This document shows, in pieces, positions 47,824-57,263 of a DNA stretch of 64,000 nt (position 1 is its first letter; the number at the start of each line of letters is the position of its first letter). This DNA comes from Betaproteobacteria bacterium (GTDB taxonomy: Bacteria > Pseudomonadota > Gammaproteobacteria > Burkholderiales > Burkholderiaceae_E): assembly GCA_016868375.1 (NCBI GenBank), contig VGHA01000005.1, forward strand, positions 1 to 64,000, read 5' to 3'. Both the position numbers and the translations under genes were made by a program. The notes below the pieces were generated by a model. It saw only the letters and a list, made by a program, of their open reading frames with translations, searched no databases and was not told the DNA's origin.

Positions 47824-48686
47824 CAGCTTGCGCTCCGCGGGTCTGCGTGCCGGGACCAGGTGCCCCAGCGGCCGGCGTCAACCGCCGACAGAAAATCCTG
47901 AACCATCTGGTTAAAGAGCATGGGCTCCTCAAGATTCATCGCGTGGCCGCACATGGGCAGCATCGCGAGGCCAGCATACGGCGCATGGTCGCGAATGAAC
48001 CGGCAGGCCTCATGCGACGGAAAATCCTGGTCGCCTGTCATCACCAGAATCGGCATGGATAGCTTTTGAAGCTGCGCGCCAAGCGCATTCACAGGCTGCC
48101 GATCGACCAGGGTGATGCGCATCAGCTTTTCAGCAGCCACGGGCGACAGATCGTGCAGCAGCCCCAGGAACTGCTGCCAGCCGCGCGGATCTTTGGTTTG
48201 AAATACCGCCCGCTGCGGCGCCTGCTCGATTGCGGCGAAGGCTTTCGCGGTGCCATGCTGCGCAATGTCATCGGCAAGCGCGCGGGCGCCCGCCAGCCAG
48301 CGCTCGCGATCGCTGGTACCCGCCCCCGCGCCAACCACCACCAGCCCCATGACGCGCGACGGATGCGCGATCGCGAAATTGAGCGCTACGTTGCCGCCAG
48401 TGGCCTGACCGACAATGTGCGCACGTTCAATGCCGAGGGAATCGAGCAGGCCCGCCAGGTCATCGATCAGATGGCGGTGCAGCCACTGCGAATCATCCTG
48501 CGGCACGGTCGACGGCGGATAGCCACGACCGTTGAAGGCGATTGCCCGATAGCGACGACCGAAGAAGCGAAGCTGTGCTTCCCAGGCTCTCGCGTCGCTT
48601 GCGTATTCATGACAGAACACCAGCGGAACACCCGACCCCACTGATTCATAGTGGAGCCGGATGCCGTTGGCGTGAACGATGGGCAT
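47823..48686 (-). CDS. Alpha/beta-fold hydrolase
   Basis: 287 aa; GIRLHYESVGSGVPLVFCHEYASDARAWEAQ, AHIVGQATGGNVALNFAIAHP, MTGDQDFPS, GHAMNLEEP. Confidence 0.92.
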   Translation of the reverse strand: MPIVHANGIRLHYESVGSGVPLVFCHEYASDARAWEAQLRFFGRRYRAIAFNGRGYPPSTVPQDDSQWLHRHLIDDLAGLLDSLGIERAHIVGQATGGNVALNFAIAHPSRVMGLVVVGAGAGTSDRERWLAGARALADDIAQHGTAKAFAAIEQAPQRAVFQTKDPRGWQQFLGLLHDLSPVAAEKLMRITLVDRQPVNALGAQLQKLSMPILVMTGDQDFPSHEACRFIRDHAPYAGLAMLPMCGHAMNLEEPMLFNQMVQDFLSAVDAGRWGTWSRHADPRSAS

Positions 48687-48693
48687 TGACCAA

Positions 48694-49680
48694 TCAACGC
48701 TGCGCGTCGATCACCTCTTTCAGAAGATCGGCGCCCACCATGGTCGAAAAATACTTGTGAACGCCCGCCACTGCGGACTCAAAAGGTGCGCGCTCGGGCC
48801 GAATCAGCTTCACGCCATTCTTTTCCATCAGCGCGATCGCGTCTTCGTTAGCCTTGGCCGCTCCTGCCCGCATGGTTTCGCCCGCAGCCCGCGCAGCCTT
48901 CAGCACCGCGTCCTGGTGCGCCGGCGACAGCGAGGCGAACCTCTTCATATTCATCACGTAGACCGTGGCCGTGAAGATGTGGTCGGTGATCGCCAGGCTC
49001 TTGGCAACTTCAAACAGCTTGGAGTCGGCCATGCCGTGGTAGTTGGTGTCCACGCCATCGATCGTGCGCTGTTGAAGCGCGGTGTACACCTCGGGCCAGG
49101 CCATCGGAACCGGGTTGCCACCAAACGCCTGCACCGTGCGAACGTAGAGCGCGTTCTCGATCACCCGAATCTTCTTACCCTTCATGTTGGCGGGCTGGTT
49201 GATGTCGGTGCCATTCATGAGAAAGCCGCGGAAATCCCAGACGCCCCATGACAGGCCTTTGATGCCCTTGGATTCAAGCGTGCCGAGAATGCGCGTGCCG
49301 GTGGGGCCGGTAAGCACCTTCCAGGCCGAGTCGCGGTTCTTCCAGATGTAGGGAAGCTCGGTGATGCTGAAGGTAGGTTCGATGGCGGCCACAATACCCG
49401 AGCCATTCATCGCGATGTCAAGCGTGCCCAGCCGTACCTGCGACAGCATCTCGAGCTCGCCGCCCAGTTGCCCGTTGGGGAACAGTTCAATTTCGATTTC
49501 GCCGTTTGACAGCCGTCGCACGGTATCGGCAAATGCTTTGCCGCCCTGACCGGCAATCGCCGCGGCCGACGTGACATGTCCCAGCCGCAATTTGACCTTT
49601 GCCTGAGCCGAAGCCTGGACTGAAAACGCACCCAGAACGGCCGACAAAAGGCCGGCAACCAACCACTTAGATTGAAGCAT
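48694..49680 (-). CDS. TRAP transporter substrate-binding protein DctP
   Basis: 328 aa; KLRLGHVTSAAAIAGQGGKAFADTVRRLSNGEIEIELFPNGQLGGELEMLSQVRLGTLDIAMNGSG. Confidence 0.94.
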   Translation of the reverse strand: MLQSKWLVAGLLSAVLGAFSVQASAQAKVKLRLGHVTSAAAIAGQGGKAFADTVRRLSNGEIEIELFPNGQLGGELEMLSQVRLGTLDIAMNGSGIVAAIEPTFSITELPYIWKNRDSAWKVLTGPTGTRILGTLESKGIKGLSWGVWDFRGFLMNGTDINQPANMKGKKIRVIENALYVRTVQAFGGNPVPMAWPEVYTALQQRTIDGVDTNYHGMADSKLFEVAKSLAITDHIFTATVYVMNMKRFASLSPAHQDAVLKAARAAGETMRAGAAKANEDAIALMEKNGVKLIRPERAPFESAVAGVHKYFSTMVGADLLKEVIDAQR

Positions 49681-49760
49681 GGGACTCCTCCGATGGGGTT
49701 CAATAATGAGCTGCCGTCAGTCACAACGCTGACGAACTGCCAGCACGGTACGCGACGATC

Positions 49761-49788
49761 TTTCAACGCGTCAAGCACGTGGTTGAAA
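49761..49788. promoter_or_regulatory. Inverted repeat TTTCAAC-N14-GTTGAAA in divergent dctP/amidase intergenic region
   Basis: Perfect 7-bp arms. Confidence 0.45.
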
Positions 49789-49817
49789 CGCTCGTCAGGC
49801 GGGTCCCTGGAACCCGT

Positions 49818-49829
49818 TCGTGTACACGA
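49818..49829. promoter_or_regulatory. Perfect 12-bp palindrome TCGTGTACACGA upstream of amidase
   Basis: Self-complementary, 55 nt before the ATG at 49884. Confidence 0.45.
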
Positions 49830-49883
49830 CCGGCTGTTTCAGCTAAGGTTTCCCCCAAGACTGACTGAAAGCAGCTCATCCCC

Positions 49884-51167
49884 ATGACACGTGAACCCCA
49901 TTCCCTCACCGCCTCCGAGGCCGCCGCAGCCATCGAATCGGGCAGTCTGAGCGCCGAATCTCTGGTGCGCAGCTGCCTCGAACGCATCGACGCCCGCGAG
50001 CCTCAGGTGCATGCCTGGGTGCATCTCGATCGTGACGCAGCCATCGCCGCCGCCCGGCGCGCTGATGCAGGGCCGCGATCCGGCCTGCTTCACGGCATTC
50101 CCGTCGGCTTCAAAGATGTGATCGACACTGCCGATCAGCCCACGGCTTACGGGTCGCCGATTTACACCGGTCATCGGCCCGTGACCGACGCAGCCTGCGT
50201 TGCGCTCACACGCGAGGCCGGTGCGCTGGTCCTGGGCAAAACCGCTTCCACCGAATTCGCCTATCGCCATCCCAGCACCTGCACCAACCCACACAATCCC
50301 GCGCACTCCCCCGGCGGGTCATCTTCGGGGTCGGCGGCTGCAGTGGCCGACCTGATGGTGCCCCTCTCGGTTGGGACGCAAACCAGCGGGTCGGTCATCC
50401 GACCTGCCTCCTACTGTGGCGTTCACGCAATCAAGCCCGGCTACGGCGAACTGAGTTTCTCAGGCGTGAGGCATCTGGCGGAAAGTCTTGACACCCTGGG
50501 CTGCATGGCGCGCAGCATCGAAGATCTGGCGCTTTTCATGGCGGGGCTTCAAATGCGCGACTACCGCCGCGTTGGCGACGGATTGCAGCGCGCGCCGAGA
50601 CTCGCTGTCTACCGCAGCGAGCTGTGGGAAGACGCCCAGCCCGATGCCCGTCAACGGTTCGACGAGGCGCTGCAGACGCTCGCCCGCGCTGGCGCCGAAC
50701 TGACCGAAATCACCAACCCCGGCCTCGATCGCAAGCTGCTGGACGCAATCTGGCTGGCCACCAAATTTGAGGCAGGCCGCGTGCTGGTGCGCGAATATCG
50801 ACATCACCGCGAGTCGATGTCAGCGCCCGCGCAGGCGCTGGTTGGCGATGCCCGGGCCATTGGCCTTGACGCCTATCATGCCGCCAGCAACGAGATGGAA
50901 CGCGGCCGCAATCACCTGCTCGCGCAGCTCGCACCGTTTGATGCAACCCTCACCCTGTCGGCCGTGGGCGAGGCGCCGCTTGGGTTGCATGACACGGGCC
51001 CCGTTCTGTTCAACTATCTCTGGACCCTTGCCTGGACACCGGCGCTCAATCTGCCGGTGATGCGTGGCAACAGCGGCCTGCCGGTCGGCCTTCAAGTGGT
51101 CGGCGCACGACACGGCGAGCAGGCCCTGCTCGCCACGGGCCGCTGGATCGAGCGGCAGCTTGCCTGA
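49884..51167 (+). CDS. Amidase (amidase signature family)
   Basis: 427 aa; LVLGKTASTEFAYRHP, SPGGSSSGSAAAVADLMVPLSVGTQTSGSVIRPASYCGV. Confidence 0.93.
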   Translation: MTREPHSLTASEAAAAIESGSLSAESLVRSCLERIDAREPQVHAWVHLDRDAAIAAARRADAGPRSGLLHGIPVGFKDVIDTADQPTAYGSPIYTGHRPVTDAACVALTREAGALVLGKTASTEFAYRHPSTCTNPHNPAHSPGGSSSGSAAAVADLMVPLSVGTQTSGSVIRPASYCGVHAIKPGYGELSFSGVRHLAESLDTLGCMARSIEDLALFMAGLQMRDYRRVGDGLQRAPRLAVYRSELWEDAQPDARQRFDEALQTLARAGAELTEITNPGLDRKLLDAIWLATKFEAGRVLVREYRHHRESMSAPAQALVGDARAIGLDAYHAASNEMERGRNHLLAQLAPFDATLTLSAVGEAPLGLHDTGPVLFNYLWTLAWTPALNLPVMRGNSGLPVGLQVVGARHGEQALLATGRWIERQLA

Positions 51168-51176
51168 GGACACCCC

Positions 51177-52166
51177 ATGAACGATCTCAGCCGTCCCGCC
51201 GTCCCGTTAATGTTTGAAGACGCCATCGCCAAACCGCTCGCGTGGATCCGCGATGAGGTGAGCGAAAGCGATTGGCGCGTTCCGGTCCCTGCCGAAGCGC
51301 TGGCCGAAATTGATCAGGTCATCGACATCCTGCGCGCAAATCCTATGGACATTCGCGCTCTGTGTCCGGACGACTATCCGCTTGAAGCCTGCCGCGCGTT
51401 GATGGACAGGGTTCGCCATCAGCTTGATCACGGCATCGGCATGGTGGTGCTTGACCGGATGGCCGTTGAGCGCCACGACAAGGAGTCGCTCACAGCCATT
51501 TACTGGATGCTGTCGTCGATGATTTCGCGGCCGGTCGCTCAGTCGTACGACGGCCGACTGCTTTACGACGTGCGCGATACCGGTAAAAAGACCGACACGC
51601 GGGTACGCGCTGATCTGACAAATCAGGAAATCTCCTGGCATAGCGACTACGGCTTCAATTTTCCGCCGCCCTATCTGGGGCTTCTGGTGCTCCGAACGGC
51701 GCGCTCAGGGGGCATCAGCAAGGCAGCCAGCATGATGACCGTGCACAACGATCTGCGTGAAAAGCGTCCAGATCTGCTGCGCCGGCTCTATGAGCCCTTT
51801 CACTGGAACCGTCAGGGCGAGCATCCGGAAGGCGCGCCCGTCACGCATTTTTTTCCGATCTTCCAATGCCATGATGGGGTGGTGCGCTCGCGATTCAATC
51901 CGGCCCTGGTGCCCAAGGGCTACGAGCTGGTGGGTCTTCAACCGGACGCGCTGGGCCTGGAAGCACTGCGCGAGGCCGGCAAAATCATGTCAGACGAGCG
52001 CAATCACATTACCTTTGTGCTGAAGCCAGGTGAAATCCAGTACGTCAACAACTTCCGACTCGCCCATCTTCGCACCGACTATGACGACTACGATGAGCCC
52101 GACCGCAAACGCCATCTGGTGCGAATCTTTCTTCGCGACTTTGGCAGGCGTTCCTACATGGGCTAA
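51177..52166 (+). CDS. TauD/TfdA-family Fe(II)/2OG dioxygenase-like protein
   Basis: 329 aa; QEISWHSDYGFNFPPPYLGLLVLRTARSGG, PGEIQYVNNFRLAHLRTDYDDYDEPDRKRHLVRIFLR. Confidence 0.82.
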   Translation: MNDLSRPAVPLMFEDAIAKPLAWIRDEVSESDWRVPVPAEALAEIDQVIDILRANPMDIRALCPDDYPLEACRALMDRVRHQLDHGIGMVVLDRMAVERHDKESLTAIYWMLSSMISRPVAQSYDGRLLYDVRDTGKKTDTRVRADLTNQEISWHSDYGFNFPPPYLGLLVLRTARSGGISKAASMMTVHNDLREKRPDLLRRLYEPFHWNRQGEHPEGAPVTHFFPIFQCHDGVVRSRFNPALVPKGYELVGLQPDALGLEALREAGKIMSDERNHITFVLKPGEIQYVNNFRLAHLRTDYDDYDEPDRKRHLVRIFLRDFGRRSYMG

Positions 52167-52178
52167 CTGGAGCACCCG

Positions 52179-53117
52179 ATGACTACATTGATCAGTCCGC
52201 AGACGCGCGGCGTTTTTATCATCGCGGCGACGCCCTTCACTGACGCGGGCGAGGTCGACTATGAAAGCATAGACACCCTCACCGACTTTTACCTCAGCTT
52301 TGGCATCGATGGCCTCACGATTCTCGGCATCATGGGCGAAGCTCAAAAGCTCTCGGCCGAGGAGTCGCTTGCAGTCATGCGCAGGTATCTGGCGCGCGTC
52401 GCCGGACGCATTCCAGTGATCGTCGGGGTCACGGCCCCCGCTTATGACCCGATGGTCTCGCTCGCACGCGCATCGATGCAAGAGGGGGCGGCAGGCGTGA
52501 TGATTGCGCCACCGGCAAACGTCAAGACCGACGAGCAGTTTTTCAATTTCTTCTCGGGAGCCTGCCGGGCACTCGGACCGGAGGTGCCGGTTTGCCTGCA
52601 GGATTATCCGGCTGTAACCGGCGCCTGGATGTCAGTGCCGGTCTTTGAGCGCATCGTGCGGGAACTGCCCCAGGTCGTGATGCTCAAGGCAGAGGATTGT
52701 CCAGGCCTTACCAAAATCTCCCGAATCCGGGCCCTTGAAGCCAAGGGCCTGCGACGCAGCGCCATTCTCGTGGGCAACAACGGATTGTTCTATCCGCTCG
52801 AGCTTGCACGGGGCGCCGATGGTCCGATGACAGGCGTGGCCTACCCCGAGATGCTCACCGAGGTCTATCGCGCCATGCAGGCTGGAAACCGAGACCTCGC
52901 GGACGATATCTTTGAGATCTATCTTCCGCTTGTTCGCTACGAGACCCAGGCTGGGGTGTCGCTTGCCTGGAGAAAAGAAATACTGCGTCGGCGTAAAGCC
53001 ATCCGCAGCGCCAAGGTAAGAGCGCCCGGCGCGCAACTCAACGCGGATGAACACGATGACCTCACCCGGATGATGGCGAGGATCGATTCGAAGCTTGCCG
53101 CACTCAAGCGCGCCTGA
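52179..53117 (+). CDS. Dihydrodipicolinate synthase (DapA)/NAL-family protein
   Basis: 312 aa; GVFIIAATPFTDAGEVDYESIDTLTDFYLSFGIDGLTILGIMGEAQKLS, VCLQDYPAVTG, VVMLKAEDCPG. Confidence 0.9.
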   Translation: MTTLISPQTRGVFIIAATPFTDAGEVDYESIDTLTDFYLSFGIDGLTILGIMGEAQKLSAEESLAVMRRYLARVAGRIPVIVGVTAPAYDPMVSLARASMQEGAAGVMIAPPANVKTDEQFFNFFSGACRALGPEVPVCLQDYPAVTGAWMSVPVFERIVRELPQVVMLKAEDCPGLTKISRIRALEAKGLRRSAILVGNNGLFYPLELARGADGPMTGVAYPEMLTEVYRAMQAGNRDLADDIFEIYLPLVRYETQAGVSLAWRKEILRRRKAIRSAKVRAPGAQLNADEHDDLTRMMARIDSKLAALKRA

Positions 53118-53150
53118 ACACGTCTTAACCGGCGCAACAGGGATTCGTTC

Positions 53151-54614
53151 ATGCAATTTGATATCGTGATTCGTGGCGGCACTGTGGTCAACGCTGACGG
53201 GCCTGCTCGCGCCGATGTGGGTATTGTGGGTGAGCGTATTGTCGCGGTCGGTGAAGGCCTGGCCGCGGGGCGGCGCGAGATTGATGCGCGTTCCCGCCTG
53301 GTGATGCCGGGCGGTGTGGATAGCCATTGCCACATCGAACAGGTCTCTTCATTCGGAATCATGTGCGCTGATGATTTTTATTCGGCGACGGTATCCGCCG
53401 CGTTTGGCGGCACAACCACGGTGATTCCTTTTTGCGCGCAGCACCGGGGTGATCGTATCCCCGACGTGTTGGCCGACTACCACCAGCGTGCTGCCGAAAA
53501 AGCCGTGATCGACTATGGCTTTCACCTCATCGTCGCCAATCCCGATGAGCAAACGCTTGCCGGCGATCTGCCCGAGGCGATCGAAACGGGAATACGCTCG
53601 TTCAAGATCTTCATGACCTATGAGCGCATGCGGCTCCACGACGAGCAGATTTTGGATGTGCTCATGACCGCGCGCCGCCACGGCGCACTGGTGATGGTTC
53701 ACGCTGAAAATCACGGCATCATCAGCTGGCTAGCGGGCCGCATGGTGGGACAGGGCCGGGTTGCCCCGCGCTACCACGCCATCTGTCACACGCGCTCGTC
53801 CGAAGCCGAAGCCATCAATCGCGTGATTGCGCTTGCCGAGGTGGTCGACACCCCCATTCTGATTGTTCATGTGAGCACAATTGAGGGCGTGGCAGCGATA
53901 CGTGAGGCGCGCGCTCGGGGTGCCAAGGTTTACGGCGAGACCTGCCCGCAGTATCTGTTCCTTACCGCAAGCGACATCGACCGTGGATTGGAGGGAGCGA
54001 TGTTTTGCTGCTCGCCACCCCCGCGCGATGAAGCCGCACAGCAGGCGTGCTGGCGGGGGCTCAAGGACGGCGCCCTGGCGGTCTATTCCTCTGACCATGC
54101 GCCTTATCGCTACGACGCCAGCGGCAAGCTTCCGAAAGGCGACAAGACGACCTTCAAGGAAATGGCCAATGGCGTACCCGGGCTGGAGCTCAGGCTGCCT
54201 CTGCTGTTTTCCGAGGGCGTGGGCAAGGGGCGATTGAGCCTGGGTGAATTTGTCGAACTCACAGCCACCCGCCACGCCGAAATTTACGGGCTACCCACCA
54301 AGGGCCGCATTGCGCCAGGCTGCGATGCCGACATCGCCATCTGGGACACCGAACGCAAGCTCACCATTTCGGCGGCTGCGCTCCACGACAACACCGGCTA
54401 CACGCCCTACGAGGGGCGCAGCCTATCGGGTTGGCCGGTGATGGTATTGTCCCGGGGCGACGTGATCGTCGACCAGATCCAGTCGCCTGGGGTGATTCAG
54501 GCTGCGCGCGGACGGGGCCGCTTCATTGCGCGCGACCGCAGCGATGCGGTGGTACCGGCCGGCCGCATGATTGCTGAGGTCGCCCAGCTTGCAACCTGGG
54601 GAGATACGCTTTGA
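53151..54614 (+). CDS. Dihydropyrimidinase/D-hydantoinase-like amidohydrolase
   Basis: 487 aa; DIVIRGGTVVNADGPARADVGIVGERIVAVGEGL, PGGVDSHCHIEQ, IRSFKIFMTYE, VHAENHG, YGETCPQYLFLT, VYSSDHAPY. Confidence 0.93.
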   Translation: MQFDIVIRGGTVVNADGPARADVGIVGERIVAVGEGLAAGRREIDARSRLVMPGGVDSHCHIEQVSSFGIMCADDFYSATVSAAFGGTTTVIPFCAQHRGDRIPDVLADYHQRAAEKAVIDYGFHLIVANPDEQTLAGDLPEAIETGIRSFKIFMTYERMRLHDEQILDVLMTARRHGALVMVHAENHGIISWLAGRMVGQGRVAPRYHAICHTRSSEAEAINRVIALAEVVDTPILIVHVSTIEGVAAIREARARGAKVYGETCPQYLFLTASDIDRGLEGAMFCCSPPPRDEAAQQACWRGLKDGALAVYSSDHAPYRYDASGKLPKGDKTTFKEMANGVPGLELRLPLLFSEGVGKGRLSLGEFVELTATRHAEIYGLPTKGRIAPGCDADIAIWDTERKLTISAAALHDNTGYTPYEGRSLSGWPVMVLSRGDVIVDQIQSPGVIQAARGRGRFIARDRSDAVVPAGRMIAEVAQLATWGDTL

Positions 54615-55558
54615 CTCGAAAGCTTCATATTGCCGCCGCGCAGCTGGGCGCGGTCCATCTTTCTGACACGCGTGAGGCAGTTGTTGCCCGTCTTCGGGCG
54701 CTGCTCTCGCAGGCGCATGAGCGTGGCGTGCGCTTTGTGGTGTTTCCGGAGCTTGCCTTCACCACCTTCTTCCCGCGTCACTGGTATGACAACCAGGCCG
54801 AGGTCGATGCGCGTTTTTTTGAGGCAAGCCTGCCATCGCCTGCCACGCAACCTCTGTTTGATGATGCGAAGCGCTACGGTATCGGGTTTTACATTGGCTA
54901 TGCCGAGCTCACCGAGCAGGATGGACGCACACGGCGTTTCAACACAGCCGTGCTGGTCTCGCCCAATGGCGAAATCGTCGGCAAATACCGCAAGGTACAT
55001 CTGCCAGGCCATGCGGACCACAAGCCGCAGGCGGCATTCCAGCACCTGGAAAAAAAATATTTCGAAGTGGGCGATCTGGGCTTTCGCACGTGGCGCCTTC
55101 AGGACGCGATCATGGGCATGCTGATCTGTAATGATCGTCGTTGGCCCGAGGCGTTTCGTGCGTTGACGCTGCAGGGTGCTGAACTCGTCGCGCTGGGTTT
55201 CAACACCCCAACCGAGAACCTCCACTATCCTGAGCCCCCGGCGCTCAGGGTGCACCATCATCTGATCATGGCGCAGGCAATGGCGTTCATGAATGCCACC
55301 TGGCTGGTTGAAACCGCCAAATGCGGCTTCGAGGACGGATTCAGGATGTTCGGGCATTCCGTGATCGTTGCCCCGTCAGGCGAAATCGTCGCCAAGACAG
55401 CGACCGAGAACGATGAGTTGATCAGCTTTGATGCAGACCTGGATATGGCACAAGATCTCAAACGCACCATGTTCAACTACGCCGCGCACCGCCGCCCGGA
55501 GCACTATCGCATTCTGGTGGACCGGATTGGTGCAGAGGTCACGCCCGCTAACGGATGA
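54611..55558 (+). CDS. Carbon-nitrogen hydrolase, N-carbamoyl-D-amino-acid hydrolase-like
   Basis: 315 aa; HIAAAQLGAVHLSDTREAVVARLRALLSQAHERGVRFVVFPELAFTTFFPRHWY, GKYRKVHLPGH, MGMLICNDRRWPEAFRALTLQGAELVALGFNTP. Confidence 0.92.
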   Translation: MTRKLHIAAAQLGAVHLSDTREAVVARLRALLSQAHERGVRFVVFPELAFTTFFPRHWYDNQAEVDARFFEASLPSPATQPLFDDAKRYGIGFYIGYAELTEQDGRTRRFNTAVLVSPNGEIVGKYRKVHLPGHADHKPQAAFQHLEKKYFEVGDLGFRTWRLQDAIMGMLICNDRRWPEAFRALTLQGAELVALGFNTPTENLHYPEPPALRVHHHLIMAQAMAFMNATWLVETAKCGFEDGFRMFGHSVIVAPSGEIVAKTATENDELISFDADLDMAQDLKRTMFNYAAHRRPEHYRILVDRIGAEVTPANG

Positions 55559-55662
55559 CAGTCATACCGCACGGCCCGTCGCACTGATTTGGGGCGGCAT
55601 GCGGTTTGCTCACAGGTATAGAGCCCCGGCCACGATCTCGGCCAACTTTTTAGGAGACTGAA

Positions 55663-56508
55663 ATGAAACGGATGACGCTCAATACGCTGTTTGCGGTGGC
55701 CCTGGTCGCAGCGCCAGGGACGATGGCGCAGGACAAGCCGATGCTCGCGGGCGTCGATGGCACCTTCGCACCACATGCCATGCCCAAAGTGGGCGGCGGG
55801 GTGGAAGGCTTCAATATCGACCTGATCATGGAGATCGGCAAGCAGCTGGGCCGCAAGATCGACATCCAGGCGGCCGAATTTTCGGGCCTGATTCCGGCGA
55901 TGAATGCGGGCCGTCTCGACTTCGTCGGCGCGCCGACAACGGTCACGCGTGAGCGCGCCCAGAACCTGCTCTTCACCGAGGGCTATCTCAACACCTACTA
56001 TCAATTTCTGGTGCCCGCAGGCAGGCCTGATCTCAAGACACTTGATGACTTGAAAGGCAAGATGATTTCTGCCAACAAAGGCTCGGCCTACGACAAGTGG
56101 CTGGCCGACAATGCAGGAAAATATGGCTTCAAGCACGAGTCGTATCCGACCAACTCGGATGCAGTTCAGGCGGTGATGTCTGGCCGGGCTGATGCAACGC
56201 TGGGCGGTAACACGGTCTCGGCGTATGCGGCGCTTCGCAACAAAGGGAAACTTTCTCTCACATCGCTCAAGATTGACGAGGGTCTGGTGTGGGCCGCGGT
56301 GTTCCGCAAGGATGATGCGAAAACCCGCAATCAGGTTGATGAGGCGATCGAGTGCCTGAAGAAAAACGGCACGATCGCGCAGCTGCATGAAAAATGGTTT
56401 GGCGTGAAACCTGAGGCTGGTGCCGCGGCGGTCACCGTCTTTGCCGGATATGGCGTGCCTGGCATGCCGGGCTACGAGGCAACGCCCCACGAAGCCAAGT
56501 GTCGGTGA
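55663..56508 (+). CDS. Amino-acid-type ABC transporter substrate-binding protein
   Basis: 281 aa; signal peptide to MAQ; GFNIDLIMEIGKQLGRKIDIQAAEFSGLIPAMNAGRLDFVGAPTTVTRERAQNLLFTEGY. Confidence 0.9.
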   Translation: MKRMTLNTLFAVALVAAPGTMAQDKPMLAGVDGTFAPHAMPKVGGGVEGFNIDLIMEIGKQLGRKIDIQAAEFSGLIPAMNAGRLDFVGAPTTVTRERAQNLLFTEGYLNTYYQFLVPAGRPDLKTLDDLKGKMISANKGSAYDKWLADNAGKYGFKHESYPTNSDAVQAVMSGRADATLGGNTVSAYAALRNKGKLSLTSLKIDEGLVWAAVFRKDDAKTRNQVDEAIECLKKNGTIAQLHEKWFGVKPEAGAAAVTVFAGYGVPGMPGYEATPHEAKCR

Positions 56509-57260
56509 AGCCACCTTCCGGCGCGCAGCCCCTGCTTGAACTCCGGGGCTTGCGCAAAAGTTTTGGTGCAAGCGAAGTGGTGCGCGGGGTCGACCTTGCG
56601 GTTGTCCCGCGAGAACTTGTCTTCGTGATTGGCCCCTCGGGCTCAGGCAAGTCGACGCTGCTTCGCATGTGCAATCGGCTCGAAGAGCCTTCGGCTGGGG
56701 AAATCTGGTTCGAGGGACAGAACATCCTGGCCCCGGGCACCGATCTGAACGCGGTTCGACGCCGGATCGGCATGGTGTTTCAGTCCTTCAATCTCTATCC
56801 CCACCTCAATGCCCGAGACAATGTGGCGCTTGCGCTGATCCATGTGCTCAAGCAGCCGCGCGAAGAGGCGCATGCGCGGGCCGTCGAATCACTTCGTAAA
56901 GTAGGGCTCGGCGATCGGGGTGAGGCAAAGCCTGCCGAGCTTTCGGGCGGCCAGCAGCAGCGCGTGGCAATCGCTCGCGCGCTTGCGCTCGAGCCTGCCA
57001 TCGTGCTGTTCGACGAGCCGACCTCGGCGCTTGACCCCGAGCTTGTGGGCAGCGTGCTCGCAGTGCTCAGGGAGTTGCGATCTGCCGGTATGACGATGAT
57101 GGTGGTGAGTCATGAAATGGGCTTTGCCCGCGGCGCAGCCGATCGCGTGGTGTTCATGGAATCGGGTCGGATCCTGGCAGACGGTCCGCCCGAGACAATT
57201 TTTGGCGCAGGGGCGCCTCAGCGCATCCGCGAGTTTGTCGCAAGCGTCGAACACCGTTGA
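56499..57260 (+). CDS. Amino-acid-type ABC transporter ATP-binding protein
   Basis: 253 aa; Walker A GPSGSGKST, ELSGGQQQRVAIARAL, Walker B IVLFDEPTSALDPE. Confidence 0.96.
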   Translation: MSVKPPSGAQPLLELRGLRKSFGASEVVRGVDLAVVPRELVFVIGPSGSGKSTLLRMCNRLEEPSAGEIWFEGQNILAPGTDLNAVRRRIGMVFQSFNLYPHLNARDNVALALIHVLKQPREEAHARAVESLRKVGLGDRGEAKPAELSGGQQQRVAIARALALEPAIVLFDEPTSALDPELVGSVLAVLRELRSAGMTMMVVSHEMGFARGAADRVVFMESGRILADGPPETIFGAGAPQRIREFVASVEHR

Positions 57261-57263
57261 ACC

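Noticed and set aside
55504-56571. 355-aa minus-strand ORF opposite an ABC substrate-binding gene
   Set aside because: Shadow ORF, Arg/His-rich, no start context or domain.
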